Origin: Paracoccaceae bacterium
GTDB lineage: Bacteria; Pseudomonadota; Alphaproteobacteria; Rhodobacterales; Rhodobacteraceae
Reading direction: 5' to 3'
Length of the DNA stretch: 64,000 nt
NCBI GenBank assembly: GCA_016936395.1
Contig: JAFGXY010000049.1
Location: 17,996-81,995 of the forward strand
Shown here: piece by piece, positions 9,236-20,953 of the stretch
How positions within the stretch are numbered: the first letter of the stretch is position 1
How the letters are laid out: each line of letters opens with the position of its first letter
Made by a program: the position numbers and the translations under genes
The notes under the pieces: generated by a model
The model's input: the letters and a program-made list of their open reading frames with translations, nothing else
What the model was told of the DNA's origin: nothing
Databases searched by the model: none

Positions 9236-10210
9236 TCAAGCCGGGGCGTCGAAGCTCGGCGCTGTCTCTCGCGCGGTGGCTGCGGCAATGCTGGGCAGAA
9301 ATGATCCGTTCAGCCCAAGCACGGTCTTTGCAATTGTTGCTGCGGCGGGCTGCAAGGGGCGGCGGGTGGAATGGACCAGAAACCAGAACCGCTCGATCGG
9401 CAGTTGCGGCGCGTTCAGCGTGGTCAGAAGGCCCATGCGCAACTCATCCGCCACCGTGTGCAGCGACAGGAAGGCGATGCCCAGGCCCGCAATCACCGCC
9501 TGCTTGATGGTTTCATTGGTGCCCATTTCCACCTGCTTGAAGGGCCGCCCGTCATTGATCCGATCCAGATAGCGCGTCATCAGGATACGGGTGCCCGAGC
9601 CTTCTTCGCGGCAGATGAACACCTCACGCGCGAAATCGGCGGCAGACAGCGCCGATCGGCCCGCAAGCGGATGATCGGGGGCAGCGACAATGCCGTGCGG
9701 GTGCGGGCCGATCAGGTGATCGGAAATGTCGGGGTCGCGCGGCGGGCGGCCCATGACCACCAGATCGAATCGCATCCGCTCCATTTCGCGCAGAATGTCC
9801 TCGCGGTTGCCGACATGCAGGACAATGTCGATGTCCGGGTGGATGGTGTTGAGCATCTTGACGAGTCGCGGGGCGAAATATTTGCCGGTCGAGACCACGC
9901 CGAACATCACCCGCCCGGCGAATCCCTTGCCGATGGCATCAACGCGCGACATGGCCTGCGACAAAGTCGCGTCCATCTGCGCGGCTGCGTCCATCAGCAA
10001 CATCCCGGCAGCCGTCAGCTCGGACCCGGCGCCATCACTGTCGCGACGCAGCAGGGCGGTTCCGGCCTCGGCCTCTAACAGTTTGATCTGATTGTGAATC
10101 GCTGGGGTTGTCAGGCCAAGGGCGCGCCCCGCGGCGGTCAGCGACCCATGCTGTGCCACGGCGCGCAAGGCCCGTAACTGTCGCAAAGTGATGGCGGCGA
10201 TTGTTAGCAT
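9236..10210 (-). CDS. cbbR: LysR-type Calvin cycle regulator CbbR
   Basis: 324 residues. N-terminal winged helix-turn-helix (ITLRQLRALRAVAQHGSLTAAGRALGLT in two blocks, residues 8-35) and a C-terminal LysR effector domain. Divergent transcription from cbbF with a 99-bp shared intergenic region is the classic CbbR arrangement, in which CbbR activates the cbb operon in response to metabolites such as RuBP and NADPH. The start ATG at 10210 has only a weak AAGAA upstream, which fits low, possibly autoregulated expression. The family call is by sequence and the specific CbbR call is mainly by position. Confidence 0.92.
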   Translation of the reverse strand: MLTIAAITLRQLRALRAVAQHGSLTAAGRALGLTTPAIHNQIKLLEAEAGTALLRRDSDGAGSELTAAGMLLMDAAAQMDATLSQAMSRVDAIGKGFAGRVMFGVVSTGKYFAPRLVKMLNTIHPDIDIVLHVGNREDILREMERMRFDLVVMGRPPRDPDISDHLIGPHPHGIVAAPDHPLAGRSALSAADFAREVFICREEGSGTRILMTRYLDRINDGRPFKQVEMGTNETIKQAVIAGLGIAFLSLHTVADELRMGLLTTLNAPQLPIERFWFLVHSTRRPLQPAAATIAKTVLGLNGSFLPSIAAATARETAPSFDAPA

Positions 10211-10309
10211 TCAAGTATTCTTAATGGACCTACAAGTTTTTTCAATTCTGCATTCTGAATATCTTCGCCATGGTGTGACCCAACAAATATCGGCCTTGGG
10301 AGGGGCACC
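10211..10309 (+). promoter_or_regulatory. cbbR-cbbF divergent promoter and candidate CbbR-binding region
   Basis: The only control region of the cbb operon is this AT-rich 99-bp gap. It contains a dyad, TTCA (10241-10244) and TGAA (10256-10259), with an overlapping ATTC (10245-10248) / GAAT (10257-10260). Both resemble the interrupted palindromes bound by LysR-type regulators. The cbbF ribosome-binding site GGGAGG lies at about 10299-10304. The exact CbbR boxes and the -10/-35 elements are not certain from sequence alone. Confidence 0.6.
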
Positions 10310-11314
10310 ATGAAGGACGCACCAATCCTGCCCGGCGAACATATTCCGCCGGGTCTTTATCCGCTCATGCTTGAAATGGCCAACGGGGCGATGGAGCTTG
10401 CAAAGCGCATCTCACGCAACGGTCTGGACGAATCGCTGGGGGCTGCCGCCGGCGTGAACACCGATGGTGACGCGCAAAAGGCGCTTGATGTGATCGCGGA
10501 TGATCTGTTCCTGACGGCCGCACGCCGGGCCAAGATCGCCTACTTTGCGTCGGAAGAGCAAGAACACACCGTGACCTTGCTGGAAGACGGGGCCTATGCC
10601 TTGGCGATTGATCCGCTGGACGGGTCGTCGAACATCGACACCAACGTGTCGGTCGGCACGATCTTTGCGATCTTCCCGGCAGCCGCCACCGCCGACGCAA
10701 GCTTTCTGCGCCCGATGGCGGATCTGGTGGGCGGCGGCTACTTCATCTATGGCCCGCAGACCGCGCTGCTGGTGACCTTTGGCGAAGGCGTGCAGCGCTA
10801 TGTGCTGGACACCGAACAGCAAAAGTTCTTCCTGACCGAAGCACGGGTGACCATCCCCGAAGAGTCGAACGAGTTTGCCGTCAACGCGTCGAACTATCGG
10901 CACTGGCCCAAACCGATTCGCGCCTATGTCGATGATTGCGTTGCCGGGGCCGAAGGGCCGCGCGGCAAGAACTTCAACATGCGCTGGATCGCGTCGCTGG
11001 TGGCGGAAACCCACCGTATTCTGGCCCGGGGCGGCATCTTCCTGTATCCGGCGGATGACCGGAAGGGGTATGAGCGCGGCCGCCTGCGGCTGCTTTATGA
11101 ATGTGGTCCGATCGCGATGCTGATCACCCAGGCGGGTGGCGGGGCCACCGATGGCGTTGACCCTGTTCTGGGTCAGTCAGCCACGGGGCTGCACCAGCGC
11201 ACCCCGCTGATCTTCGGCAGCAAAGGCAAGGTTGCCCGTGTGACTGCCTATCACGACATGACCGATGATGAAACCAATGCGCTGTTCGGCAAGCGCGGCC
11301 TGTTCCGGAGCTAA
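10310..11314 (+). CDS. cbbF: Class I fructose-1,6-bisphosphatase (also sedoheptulose-1,7-bisphosphatase in the Calvin cycle)
   Basis: 334 residues. The metal- and phosphate-binding motif DPLDGSSN is at residues 101-108, and the C-terminal substrate region includes [17 protein letters not shown] and [10 protein letters not shown]. The enzyme hydrolyses FBP, and probably SBP, in the regenerative phase of CO2 fixation. It is the first gene of the cbb operon, 6 bp before cbbP. Length and motifs are those of class I FBPases of purple bacteria. Confidence 0.96.
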   Translation: MKDAPILPGEHIPPGLYPLMLEMANGAMELAKRISRNGLDESLGAAAGVNTDGDAQKALDVIADDLFLTAARRAKIAYFASEEQEHTVTLLEDGAYALAIDPLDGSSNIDTNVSVGTIFAIFPAAATADASFLRPMADLVGGGYFIYGPQTALLVTFGEGVQRYVLDTEQQKFFLTEARVTIPEESNEFAVNASNYRHWPKPIRAYVDDCVAGAEGPRGKNFNMRWIASLVAETHRILARGGIFLYPADDRKGYERGRLRLLYECGPIAMLITQAGGGATDGVDPVLGQSATGLHQRTPLIFGSKGKVARVTAYHDMTDDETNALFGKRGLFRS

Positions 11315-11320
11315 GATAAA

Positions 11321-12193
11321 ATGAGCAAGAAGTTTCCCATCATCTCGGTCACCGGGTCGTCGGGTGCTGGCACCAGCACGGTGAAATACACCTTTGACCA
11401 GATCTTCCGTCGGGAAGGCATCAAGGCCGTGTCGATCGAAGGCGATGCCTTCCACAAGTTCAACCGCGCCGACATGAAAGAGCAACTGACCCAGCGCTAT
11501 GCTGCGGGGGATGCCACGTTCTCGCATTTTTCATACGAGGCGAACGAGCTGTCCGAGCTGGAGCGCGTGTTCCGCGAATATGGCGAAACTGGCAAGGGCC
11601 GCACCCGCACCTATGTGCATGACGAAGCCGAGGCCGCGAAAACCGGCGTCGCACCGGGCAATTTCACCGCCTGGGCGCCGTTCGAAGATGGGTCGGACCT
11701 GTTGTTCTATGAAGGTCTGCACGGTGCCGTCGTCAACGATGAGGTCAATCTGGCAAAGCTGGCAGATCTGAAAATCGGTGTGGTGCCGGTGATCAACCTG
11801 GAATGGATCCAGAAAATTCACCGTGACCGGGCGCAGCGCGGCTATACCACCGAGGCCGTGACCGATGTCATCCTGCGCCGGATGCACGCCTATGTGCATT
11901 GCATCGTGCCGCAGTTCACCGAAACCGACATCAACTTTCAGCGCGTGCCGGTGGTCGATACGTCGAACCCGTTCATTTCGCGCTCGATCCCGACGCCGGA
12001 TGAAAGCCTTGTGGTGATCCGCTTCAAGAACCCGCGTGGCATCGACTTCCCGTATCTGACCTCGATGATCCACGACTCGTGGATGAGCCGGGCCAATTCG
12101 ATCGTCATTCCGGGCAACAAGATGGATCTGGCGATGCAACTGATCCTGACCCCGCTGATCGAGCGGTTGGTCCGTGAAGCCAAGCGCGCCTGA
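11321..12193 (+). CDS. cbbP: Phosphoribulokinase
   Basis: 290 residues, the short proteobacterial class of PRK. A P-loop GSSGAGTST lies at residues 12-20, and residues such as EGDAFHKFNR follow. It makes ribulose-1,5-bisphosphate from ribulose-5-phosphate and ATP, the committing step that feeds RuBisCO. Bacterial enzymes of this class are allosterically activated by NADH. The gene lies between cbbF and cbbT with gaps of 6 and 11 bp, so it is certainly in the same operon. Confidence 0.97.
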   Translation: MSKKFPIISVTGSSGAGTSTVKYTFDQIFRREGIKAVSIEGDAFHKFNRADMKEQLTQRYAAGDATFSHFSYEANELSELERVFREYGETGKGRTRTYVHDEAEAAKTGVAPGNFTAWAPFEDGSDLLFYEGLHGAVVNDEVNLAKLADLKIGVVPVINLEWIQKIHRDRAQRGYTTEAVTDVILRRMHAYVHCIVPQFTETDINFQRVPVVDTSNPFISRSIPTPDESLVVIRFKNPRGIDFPYLTSMIHDSWMSRANSIVIPGNKMDLAMQLILTPLIERLVREAKRA

Positions 12194-12204
12194 GGGGGTA
12201 GGTC

Positions 12205-14181
12205 ATGAACACACAGATTCAGACGGCTGACGAACGCACCATGGCCAATGCCATCCGCGCGCTTGCCATGGACGCGGTGCAAAAGGCCAACTCGGGCCAC
12301 CCCGGCATGCCGATGGGCATGGCTGACGTGGCGACGGTGTTGTTCAACCGCTTTATCAATGTCGATCCTGCCGATGACCAATGGCCGAACCGTGACCGTT
12401 TCGTGCTGTCGGCCGGTCATGGGTCGATGCTGGTTTATGCGCTGAACCACCTGCTTGGCTACAGCGACATGGACATGGACCAGTTGCGCGCCTTCCGCCA
12501 GTTGGGCAGCCGCACGGCGGGGCACCCGGAATATGGCCACGCCAAGGGGATTGAGGTGACCACCGGCCCGCTGGGGCAGGGCATTTCCACCGCTGTCGGC
12601 ATGGCCTTGGCCGAGCGCATGGCTGCGGCGCGGTTCCCGGGTCTGGTGGACCACTACACCTATGTCATCGCTGGCGACGGTTGCCTTATGGAAGGCATGA
12701 GCCACGAGGCGATTGATCTGGCGGGCCACCTTGGTCTTGGCCGCATGATCGTGATGTGGGACGACAACAAGATCACCATCGACGGCGACACCTCGCTTGC
12801 CACCTCGACCGACCAGATGGCCCGGTTTGCGGCCAGTGGCTGGCATGTGCTGGCAGTGGACGGACATGACATGGAGGCGGTGGCTGCTGCAATCACGGCC
12901 GCACAGCAGGACCCCCGCCCGAGCCTGATCGCTTGCCGCACCATCATCGGGTTTGGTGCGCCGAACAAGCAAGGCAGCCATGACGTTCACGGCGCCCCCT
13001 TGGGCGATGCCGAGATTGCTGCCGCGCGGGCGTTCCTTGGCTGGGAGCATGCGCCGTTCGACATCCCCGAGGGGGTTTACGCCGCCTGGCACAAGGTGGC
13101 CGCACGGGGTGCTGCCGCGCACAAGGACTGGACCGTGCGTCTGGCCGCATCTGCTGACCGCGCTGCGTTCGAGGCGGCTGTCGCCTGCGACCCTGCTGCC
13201 CTGACCCCGGCCATGGCCGCCTACAAGGCGCAGCTTCTGGCCGACAAGCCCAAGGTTGCCACCCGCAAGGCCAGCGAAATGGCCTTGGGTGTGGTCAACG
13301 CGACGCTGCCCTTTGTGGTCGGCGGATCGGCTGACCTGACCGGGTCGAACCTGACCAAGACCAAGGGGCAGAAATCTGTCACCAAGGCCGATTTCTCGGG
13401 CAGCTATATCCACTATGGCATCCGCGAACATGGCATGGCGGCGGCGATGAACGGCATCGTGCTGCATGGGGTGTTCAAGCCCTATGGCGGCACCTTCATG
13501 GCCTTTGCCGATTACTGCCGCCCGGCGATCCGCCTGTCGGCGCTGATGGGCGTGCCCGTGACCTATGTCATGACGCATGACTCGATTGGCCTGGGCGAAG
13601 ACGGGCCGACGCACCAGCCGGTGGAGCATCTGGCCAGCCTGCGCGCCATTCCGAACCTGCATGTCATTCGCCCCTGCGACGCGGTCGAAACGGCCGAGGC
13701 CTGGGAAATGGCGATGGCCTCCACCTGCACGCCGACGCTTTTGGTGCTGTCGCGCCAGAACCTGCCGCTGGTGCGCACGGATGCCGCCGAGAACCTGACC
13801 GCCAAGGGCGCATACCTGTTGCGCGACGTGGCCGACCGTGACCTGACGCTGATCGCCACGGGGTCAGAGATCGAGATTGCCTTGGCTGCGGCGGATGCGC
13901 TGACTGCCAAAGGTATGAAGGTGGCGGTGGTGTCGGCGCCGTGCTTCGAGGCCTTTGCCGCGCAGCCGGATGCCTATCGCGCCGCCGTTCTGGGCGATGC
14001 GCCGCGGATCGGGATCGAGGCCGCCATCCGTCAGGGCTGGGACATGTTCCTGCGCCATACCGATGGCTTTGTCGGCATGACGGGCTTTGGCGCGTCGGCG
14101 CCTGCACCTGCCCTGTATAAACATTTCAACATCACCGCCGAGGCCGTCGCAGAATTGGCCCAGAAACTGACAAGGGACTGA
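12205..14181 (+). CDS. cbbT: Transketolase
   Basis: 658 residues with the three transketolase regions: the thiamine-diphosphate domain with [13 protein letters not shown] (around residue 156), the pyrimidine domain with [14 protein letters not shown] (around residue 404), and the C-terminal domain. It moves two-carbon units between sugar phosphates to regenerate pentoses from triose and hexose phosphates. The start ATG at 12205 has GAGGGGG upstream. It lies within the cbb operon with a 1-bp gap to cbbG, and so is the Calvin-cycle copy. A second housekeeping transketolase elsewhere is likely but not visible here. Confidence 0.97.
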   Translation: MNTQIQTADERTMANAIRALAMDAVQKANSGHPGMPMGMADVATVLFNRFINVDPADDQWPNRDRFVLSAGHGSMLVYALNHLLGYSDMDMDQLRAFRQLGSRTAGHPEYGHAKGIEVTTGPLGQGISTAVGMALAERMAAARFPGLVDHYTYVIAGDGCLMEGMSHEAIDLAGHLGLGRMIVMWDDNKITIDGDTSLATSTDQMARFAASGWHVLAVDGHDMEAVAAAITAAQQDPRPSLIACRTIIGFGAPNKQGSHDVHGAPLGDAEIAAARAFLGWEHAPFDIPEGVYAAWHKVAARGAAAHKDWTVRLAASADRAAFEAAVACDPAALTPAMAAYKAQLLADKPKVATRKASEMALGVVNATLPFVVGGSADLTGSNLTKTKGQKSVTKADFSGSYIHYGIREHGMAAAMNGIVLHGVFKPYGGTFMAFADYCRPAIRLSALMGVPVTYVMTHDSIGLGEDGPTHQPVEHLASLRAIPNLHVIRPCDAVETAEAWEMAMASTCTPTLLVLSRQNLPLVRTDAAENLTAKGAYLLRDVADRDLTLIATGSEIEIALAAADALTAKGMKVAVVSAPCFEAFAAQPDAYRAAVLGDAPRIGIEAAIRQGWDMFLRHTDGFVGMTGFGASAPAPALYKHFNITAEAVAELAQKLTRD

Positions 14182-14182
14182 C

Positions 14183-15184
14183 ATGACTGTTAAAGTAGCC
14201 ATCAACGGCTTTGGCCGTATCGGGCGCAACGTGCTGCGCGCCATCGTGGAATCGGGCCGGACCGACATTGAAGTGGTCGCGATCAACGACCTGGGTCCGG
14301 TCGAAACCAACGCGCACCTCGTGCGGTTCGACTCGGTTCATGGTCGGTTCCCCGGCAGCGTGACCACCGGCGAAGACTGGATCGACGTGGGCCGTGGCCC
14401 GATCAAGGTCACGGCGATCCGCGATCCGAAAGACCTGCCCTGGGCGGGTGTCGACATCGCCATGGAATGCACCGGCATTTTCGTGACCAAGGAAAAAGCA
14501 CTGGCGCATCTGTCCAACGGGTCAAAGCGGGTGCTGGTCTCTGCCCCCTGCGATGGCGCCGACAAGACGATTGTGTTCGGGGTGAACCACGCCACGCTGA
14601 CTGCCGATGACATGGTGGTGTCGAACGCATCCTGCACCACCAACTGCCTGTCGCCGGTGGCCGCCGTGCTGCAATCGGTGATCGGCATCGAAAAGGGCAT
14701 GATGACCACGATCCACAGCTACACCGGCGATCAGCCGACCTTGGACACCATGCACAAGGATCTGTATCGCGGGCGGGCAGCGGCCTTGTCGATGATCCCC
14801 ACCAGCACCGGGGCTGCGAAAGCCGTGGGTCTGGTGTTGCCGGAATTGAAGGGCAAGCTGGACGGGTTTGCCATCCGCGTGCCCACCCCCAACGTCTCGG
14901 TCGTGGACCTGAAGTTCATCGCCAAGCGCGCGACATCGGTCGAGGAAATCAATGCCGCCATCAAGGCCGCTGCCGATGGGCCGATGAAGGGCATCCTTGG
15001 TTATACCGAGGCCAAGAACGTCTCGTCGGACTTCAACCATGACCCGCATTCTTCGGTGTTCCACATGGACCAGACCAAGGTGATGGATGGCACGCTGTGC
15101 TCGGTTCTGTCGTGGTATGACAACGAATGGGGTTTTTCCAACCGCATGGCTGACACCGCCGTTGCGATGGGAAGACTGCTATGA
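14183..15184 (+). CDS. cbbG: Glyceraldehyde-3-phosphate dehydrogenase, type I
   Basis: 333 residues. NGFGRIGRN near residue 8 is the dinucleotide-binding start, and [14 protein letters not shown] carries the catalytic Cys at residue 151. In the Calvin direction it reduces 1,3-bisphosphoglycerate to glyceraldehyde-3-phosphate. The TGA stop overlaps the ATG of the next gene (ATGA), so cbbG and cbbK are translationally coupled. Gene symbols cbbG and gap are both used for this position in related bacteria. Confidence 0.96.
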   Translation: MTVKVAINGFGRIGRNVLRAIVESGRTDIEVVAINDLGPVETNAHLVRFDSVHGRFPGSVTTGEDWIDVGRGPIKVTAIRDPKDLPWAGVDIAMECTGIFVTKEKALAHLSNGSKRVLVSAPCDGADKTIVFGVNHATLTADDMVVSNASCTTNCLSPVAAVLQSVIGIEKGMMTTIHSYTGDQPTLDTMHKDLYRGRAAALSMIPTSTGAAKAVGLVLPELKGKLDGFAIRVPTPNVSVVDLKFIAKRATSVEEINAAIKAAADGPMKGILGYTEAKNVSSDFNHDPHSSVFHMDQTKVMDGTLCSVLSWYDNEWGFSNRMADTAVAMGRLL

Positions 15185-16371
15185 TCACCTCTGTCACCGA
15201 TCTGCCCGTTGCGGGCAAACGGCTGGTGGTGCGCGCCGATCTGAACGTGCCGATGGAAGGGGGACGCGTCTCCGACGCGACCCGCATCACCCGCTTTGCC
15301 GACGGTATGAAGCCGCTGCTGGCGAAAGGCGCGTCCTTGGTTATCCTGTCGCATTTCGGGCGGCCCAAGGGGGCGGACATGGCGTTTTCGCTGCGTCACA
15401 TCCGCGATGATGTCAGTCGTGCGCTGGGGTGCCCTGTCGCCTTTGCCGCGCTGGATCAGGCCGCCGAGGCGGCTGCCGATCTGAAACCGGGCCAGGTGCT
15501 GCTGGTGGAAAACATCCGCTTTGAAGCTGGTGAAGAAAAGAACGACGTGGCGCTTGCCGGGCAATTGGCAGCGCTTGGCGACATCTATGTGAACGATGCC
15601 TTTTCTTGCGCGCATCGGGCGCATGCCAGCACGGCGGCGATTGCGGGGCTGATGACCGCCACCGCTGGCCCGCTGATGATGGAAGAGGTTGCCGCCCTGA
15701 CCGCAGCCCTGGAAAAACCGCAACGCCCCAGTGTGGCGATTGTGGGCGGGGCCAAGGTCAGCTCGAAAATCGCGGTTCTGAAACATCTGGTCACAAAGGT
15801 CGATCATGTGATCGTCGGTGGCGGCATGGCCGACACCTTCCTGTTTGCCGATGGCGCGCCGATGGGGAAATCACTGCACGAGGCCGATCAGGTGGCGACC
15901 GTGGCCGAGATCCGCGACATTGCCGCCAAGCATGGCTGCACCATCCACCTGCCCGCCGATGTGGTGATCTCGCGTGAGTTCAAGGCCCATGCTGCCAGCG
16001 AGACGGTTGGCGCGCATGACTGCCCCGCCGATGCGATGATCCTGGATGCCGGGCCAAAGGCGGTTGCCGCCTTTGCCGAGGTGCTGTCGGGGTCGAAGAC
16101 CATTCTGTGGAACGGGCCTTTGGGCGCGTTCGAGATGCAGCCGTTCGATGCCGCAACCGTGGCTTTGGCCCGGACCGCTGCCGACCTGACCCGTGCCGGA
16201 TTGTGCGTGTCGGTGGCGGGCGGTGGTGATACCGTGGCGGCGCTGAATGCCGCCGGGGTGGCGGATCAGTTTACCTATGTCTCCACCGCCGGTGGGGCTT
16301 TCCTTGAATGGCTGGAGGGGCGCGCCCTTCCGGGGATCGCTGCGCTGATGCGTGACGGTCAGGCAGCGTAA
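15181..16371 (+). CDS. cbbK: Phosphoglycerate kinase
   Basis: 396 residues. The start contains [10 protein letters not shown] (substrate-binding RADLNVP), followed by [10 protein letters not shown], and near the C-terminus the nucleotide-binding [10 protein letters not shown]. It phosphorylates 3-phosphoglycerate, the RuBisCO product, using ATP. With cbbG next to it, the operon carries the complete reductive step. Neither of the two classic R. sphaeroides cbb operons includes pgk, so its presence here is noteworthy. The gene may also serve glycolysis/gluconeogenesis if it is the only copy. Confidence 0.96.
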   Translation: MITSVTDLPVAGKRLVVRADLNVPMEGGRVSDATRITRFADGMKPLLAKGASLVILSHFGRPKGADMAFSLRHIRDDVSRALGCPVAFAALDQAAEAAADLKPGQVLLVENIRFEAGEEKNDVALAGQLAALGDIYVNDAFSCAHRAHASTAAIAGLMTATAGPLMMEEVAALTAALEKPQRPSVAIVGGAKVSSKIAVLKHLVTKVDHVIVGGGMADTFLFADGAPMGKSLHEADQVATVAEIRDIAAKHGCTIHLPADVVISREFKAHAASETVGAHDCPADAMILDAGPKAVAAFAEVLSGSKTILWNGPLGAFEMQPFDAATVALARTAADLTRAGLCVSVAGGGDTVAALNAAGVADQFTYVSTAGGAFLEWLEGRALPGIAALMRDGQAA

Positions 16372-16382
16372 CGGAGAACATC

Positions 16383-17447
16383 ATGGCGCTTATTACCCTT
16401 CGGCAACTACTCGATCATGCGGCAGAGCACAGCTATGGCGTGCCGGCCTTCAACATCAACAACATGGAACAGGGTCTGGCGATCATGGAAGCGGCGAAAG
16501 CCGTGGACGCGCCGGTGATCATTCAGGCGTCGCGCGGTGCGCGCAACTACGCCAATGACATCATGCTGGCCAAGATGATCGAAGCCCTCGCCCAAATCTA
16601 CCCAAGCGTGCCTTTGTGCATGCACCAGGACCACGGCAACAACGAAGCCACCTGCATGTCTGCCATCAAGCATGGCTTCACCTCGGTGATGATGGACGGC
16701 AGCCTGATGGGCGACGCCAAGACGCCGGCAGATTACGACTATAACGTCGACATCACCGAACGGGTCTCGCGGATGGCGCATTGGGTCGGCGCGTCGGTCG
16801 AGGGTGAGCTTGGGGTGCTGGGCAGCCTTGAAACCGGCGAGTCCGAGGCCGAGGATGGCCACGGTGCCGTTGGCAAGCTTGACCACAGCCAGTTGCTGAC
16901 CGACCCCGATCAGGCCGTGGATTTCGTGAAGAAGACCAAGGTGGACGCCTTGGCCATCGCCTGCGGCACCAGCCATGGCGCCTACAAGTTCAGCCGCAAG
17001 CCCACGGGCGACATTCTGGCCATGAACGTGATCGAAGCGATCCACCAGAAGCTGCCGAACACCCACCTTGTGATGCACGGCTCGTCGTCGGTGCCGCAGG
17101 AATTGCAGGACATCATCAACGAGTTCGGCGGCGCGATGCCGCAAACCTTTGGTGTGCCGGTCGAAGAAATCGTGCGCGGCATCAAGATGGGTGTGCGCAA
17201 GGTCAACATCGACACCGACTGCCGCATGGCCATGACCGGACAGTTCCGCAAGATCGCGATGCAGGACCCGAAAGAGTTTGACCCGCGCAAGTTCCTGAAG
17301 CCCGCAATGGACGCGATGCGCGACCTGTGCCGGCTGCGTCTGGAAGCCTTCGGCACGGCGGGTCACGGCTCGAAGATCAAGGTCATCCCGATGGATGATA
17401 TGGCCAAGCGTTACGCCAGCGGCGCGCTTGATCCGACCGTGAAGTAA
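16383..17447 (+). CDS. cbbA: Fructose/sedoheptulose bisphosphate aldolase, class II
   Basis: 354 residues. Zinc ligands sit in MHQDHGNNE (around residue 80) and in [11 protein letters not shown] (around residue 230), where HGSSSVP also binds substrate phosphate. It condenses triose phosphates, and triose with erythrose-4-phosphate, in the Calvin cycle. Class II (zinc) type, of the length found in purple-bacterial CbbA. It lies 11 bp downstream of cbbK and 39 bp upstream of cbbM. Confidence 0.96.
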   Translation: MALITLRQLLDHAAEHSYGVPAFNINNMEQGLAIMEAAKAVDAPVIIQASRGARNYANDIMLAKMIEALAQIYPSVPLCMHQDHGNNEATCMSAIKHGFTSVMMDGSLMGDAKTPADYDYNVDITERVSRMAHWVGASVEGELGVLGSLETGESEAEDGHGAVGKLDHSQLLTDPDQAVDFVKKTKVDALAIACGTSHGAYKFSRKPTGDILAMNVIEAIHQKLPNTHLVMHGSSSVPQELQDIINEFGGAMPQTFGVPVEEIVRGIKMGVRKVNIDTDCRMAMTGQFRKIAMQDPKEFDPRKFLKPAMDAMRDLCRLRLEAFGTAGHGSKIKVIPMDDMAKRYASGALDPTVK

Positions 17448-17486
17448 CTCGGCCCTGTGGCCACCCGTTCCTGAAAGAAGAAGAAG

Positions 17487-18863
17487 ATGGATCAATCTGA
17501 TCGCTACGCCAACCTTGCTTTGAAAGAAGCTGACCTGATGGCAGGTGGCCGGCATGTGCTGGTGGCCTACATCATGAAACCGAAAGCCGGTTTCGGCAGC
17601 TTTCTGGAAACGGCCGCGCACTTTGCGGCCGAAAGCAGCACCGGCACCAACGTCGAAGTGTCAACCACCGACGATTTCACCCGCAGCGTCGACGCGCTGG
17701 TCTATGAGATCGACGAGGCCACCGGCCTGATGAAGATCGCCTATCCGGTGGAGTTGTTTGACCACAACATCACCGATGGTCGGGCGATGATCTGTTCGTT
17801 CCTGACGCTGACCATCGGCAACAACCAGGGCATGGGCGACGTTGAATACGCCAAGATGCACGACTTCTGGGTGCCGCCGGTCTATCTGAACGCCTTCGAT
17901 GGCCCGTCCACCACCATCGCCGATCTGTGGCGCGTGCTGGGGCGGCCGCATGTGGATGGCGGTTTCATCGTTGGCACCATCATCAAGCCCAAGCTGGGCC
18001 TGCGCCCGCAGCCGTTTGCCGATGCCTGCTATGACTTCTGGCTGGGCGGCGACTTCATCAAGAACGACGAGCCGCAGGGCAACCAGAGCTTTGCCCCGAT
18101 GCGCGAAACCGTGAAACTGGTGCGCGACGCGATGTGCCGCGCCCAGGACAAGACCGGGATGGCCAAGCTGTTCTCGTTCAACATCACCGCGGATGATCCG
18201 TGGGAAATGGTGGCCCGTGGCGAGTTCATCCTTGAAACCTTTGGTGAAAATGCGCGTCACGTGGCCTTTCTGGTCGATGGCTATGTCACCGGCCCGGCGG
18301 CGATCACCACTGCGCGCCGCCGTTTCCCCGGCCAATACCTGCACTATCACCGTGCCGGTCATGGCGCGGTGACCAGCCCCCAGTCGATGCGCGGCTACAC
18401 CGCCTTCGTGCTGTCGAAAATGGCGCGTCTGCAAGGCGCCAGCGGCATCCACACCGGCACCATGAGCTTTGGCAAGATGGAGGGCGAGGCCTCTGACAAG
18501 CTGATGGCGTTCATGATCACCGATGACGTGGCGATGGGGCCGTATTTCAAGCAGGACTGGCAGGGCATGAAACCGACCACCCCGATCATCTCGGGCGGGA
18601 TGAACGCGCTGCGGATGCCGGGGTTCTTTGCCAACCTTGGTCATTCCAACCTGATCATGACCGCAGGCGGCGGCGCTTTCGGTCATATCGACGGCGCCAT
18701 TGCGGGGGCAACCTCGCTGCGTCAGGCCGAACAGTGCTGGAAGGCTGGGGCTGACCCGGTCGAGTTCGCCAAGTCGCACAAGGAATTCGCCCGCGCCTTT
18801 GAAAGCTTTCCCGGAGATGCTGACAAGCTGTATCCGGGCTGGCGCGCGGCGTTGGGAGTCTAA
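17487..18863 (+). CDS. cbbM: Ribulose-1,5-bisphosphate carboxylase/oxygenase, form II
   Basis: 458 residues, homodimeric form II RuBisCO needing no small subunit. Catalytic landmarks: KPKLGL (Lys167/169), the carbamylated Lys192 in [14 protein letters not shown] with metal ligands Asp194 and Glu195, HYHRAGHGA, and loop 6 in [11 protein letters not shown]. Numbering is one higher than the R. rubrum enzyme. Form II enzymes have low CO2/O2 specificity and serve in low-O2, high-CO2 conditions and in redox balancing. Ribosome-binding stretch GAAAGAAGAAGAAG precedes the start. It is followed by cbbL in the same operon after 132 bp. Confidence 0.98.
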   Translation: MDQSDRYANLALKEADLMAGGRHVLVAYIMKPKAGFGSFLETAAHFAAESSTGTNVEVSTTDDFTRSVDALVYEIDEATGLMKIAYPVELFDHNITDGRAMICSFLTLTIGNNQGMGDVEYAKMHDFWVPPVYLNAFDGPSTTIADLWRVLGRPHVDGGFIVGTIIKPKLGLRPQPFADACYDFWLGGDFIKNDEPQGNQSFAPMRETVKLVRDAMCRAQDKTGMAKLFSFNITADDPWEMVARGEFILETFGENARHVAFLVDGYVTGPAAITTARRRFPGQYLHYHRAGHGAVTSPQSMRGYTAFVLSKMARLQGASGIHTGTMSFGKMEGEASDKLMAFMITDDVAMGPYFKQDWQGMKPTTPIISGGMNALRMPGFFANLGHSNLIMTAGGGAFGHIDGAIAGATSLRQAEQCWKAGADPVEFAKSHKEFARAFESFPGDADKLYPGWRAALGV

Positions 18864-18871
18864 AAAACTGG

Positions 18872-18960
18872 CACCGCCGGTCTGGGCACCGCGTTCAAGG
18901 CTGTTCCAAGGGAAAATTGGAGGGAAGGCTTGTGTAAGCGGATCGTTGAACCCGGCGGTG
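18872..18960 (+). other. Long-range inverted repeat between cbbM and cbbL
   Basis: CACCGCCGG (18872-18880) and CCGGCGGTG (18952-18960) are perfect 9-bp arms enclosing 71 nt in the 132-bp gap between the two RuBisCO genes. In RNA this could close a large stem-loop 35 nt before cbbL. No U-run follows the second arm, so simple intrinsic termination is not indicated. It may instead mark an RNA processing or stability border, or contribute to an internal promoter region for cbbL. Confidence 0.45.
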
Positions 18961-18983
18961 TCTACCGCCTAACCACCTTATAA

Positions 18984-20462
<1,479 letters not shown>

Positions 20463-20473
20463 GGAGAGAAACC

Positions 20474-20863
20474 ATGCGTATTACCCAAGGCTGCTTTTCC
20501 TTTCTGCCCGACCTGACCGACGACCAGATCAGCGCACAGGTTGAATACTGCCTGACCAAAGGCTGGGCTGTTGGTGTGGAATATTCGTATGATCCGCATC
20601 CCCGGAATATCTACTGGGAAATGTGGGGCCATCCGATGTTCGACCTGAAAGACCCCAAAGGCGTGATGATCGAACTGGCCGAGTGCCGCAAAGCCCATGG
20701 CGATGCCTATATCCGTATCATCGCCTTCGACAGCACGCGCGCGGTGGAATCGGTGACGATGAGCTTTATCGTCAATCGCCCGGCAACCGAGCCGAGCTTC
20801 AACATGCAGCGGACGGAAGTCGACGGTCGCTCGATCCGCTACACACACAACACGGTGCGCTGA
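20474..20863 (+). CDS. cbbS: RuBisCO small subunit, form I
   Basis: 129 residues, starting MRITQGCFSFLPDLTDDQI, typical of red-type small subunits, with WEMWGHPMFDL in the middle and a C-terminal extension (FNMQRTEVDGRSIRYTH) that forms the beta hairpin lining the central pore in this class. The open frame runs upstream but ATG 20474 has the near-perfect site AAGGAGAG (20461-20468). It assembles with CbbL as L8S8. Confidence 0.97.
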   Translation: MRITQGCFSFLPDLTDDQISAQVEYCLTKGWAVGVEYSYDPHPRNIYWEMWGHPMFDLKDPKGVMIELAECRKAHGDAYIRIIAFDSTRAVESVTMSFIVNRPATEPSFNMQRTEVDGRSIRYTHNTVR

Positions 20864-20880
20864 CTCCCGCGCATCCTGCA

Positions 20881-20919
20881 GCACCGGTCAGGCTTGGGCC
20901 AAATTGGCTTGGCCGGTGC
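20881..20919 (+). other. Stem-loop between cbbS and cbbX
   Basis: GCACCGG (20881-20887) and CCGGTGC (20913-20919) are perfect 7-bp arms, 17 nt after the cbbS stop. An inner palindrome GCCAA-A-TTGGC (20898-20908) could extend the structure. There is no U-run. A hairpin right after cbbS can act as a 3' stability element or attenuator, lowering expression of cbbX and later genes relative to cbbLS. A structure behind cbbS with such a role has been proposed in other autotrophs. Confidence 0.5.
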
Positions 20920-20953
20920 GACCCCCCGTTTCACATCATGACAGGAGACGTTC

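Noticed and set aside
17487..18863. cbbM as a form IV RuBisCO-like protein
   Set aside because: The carbamylated lysine, the metal ligands (KNDEP) and the loop 6 lysine are all intact, so it is a true form II enzyme.
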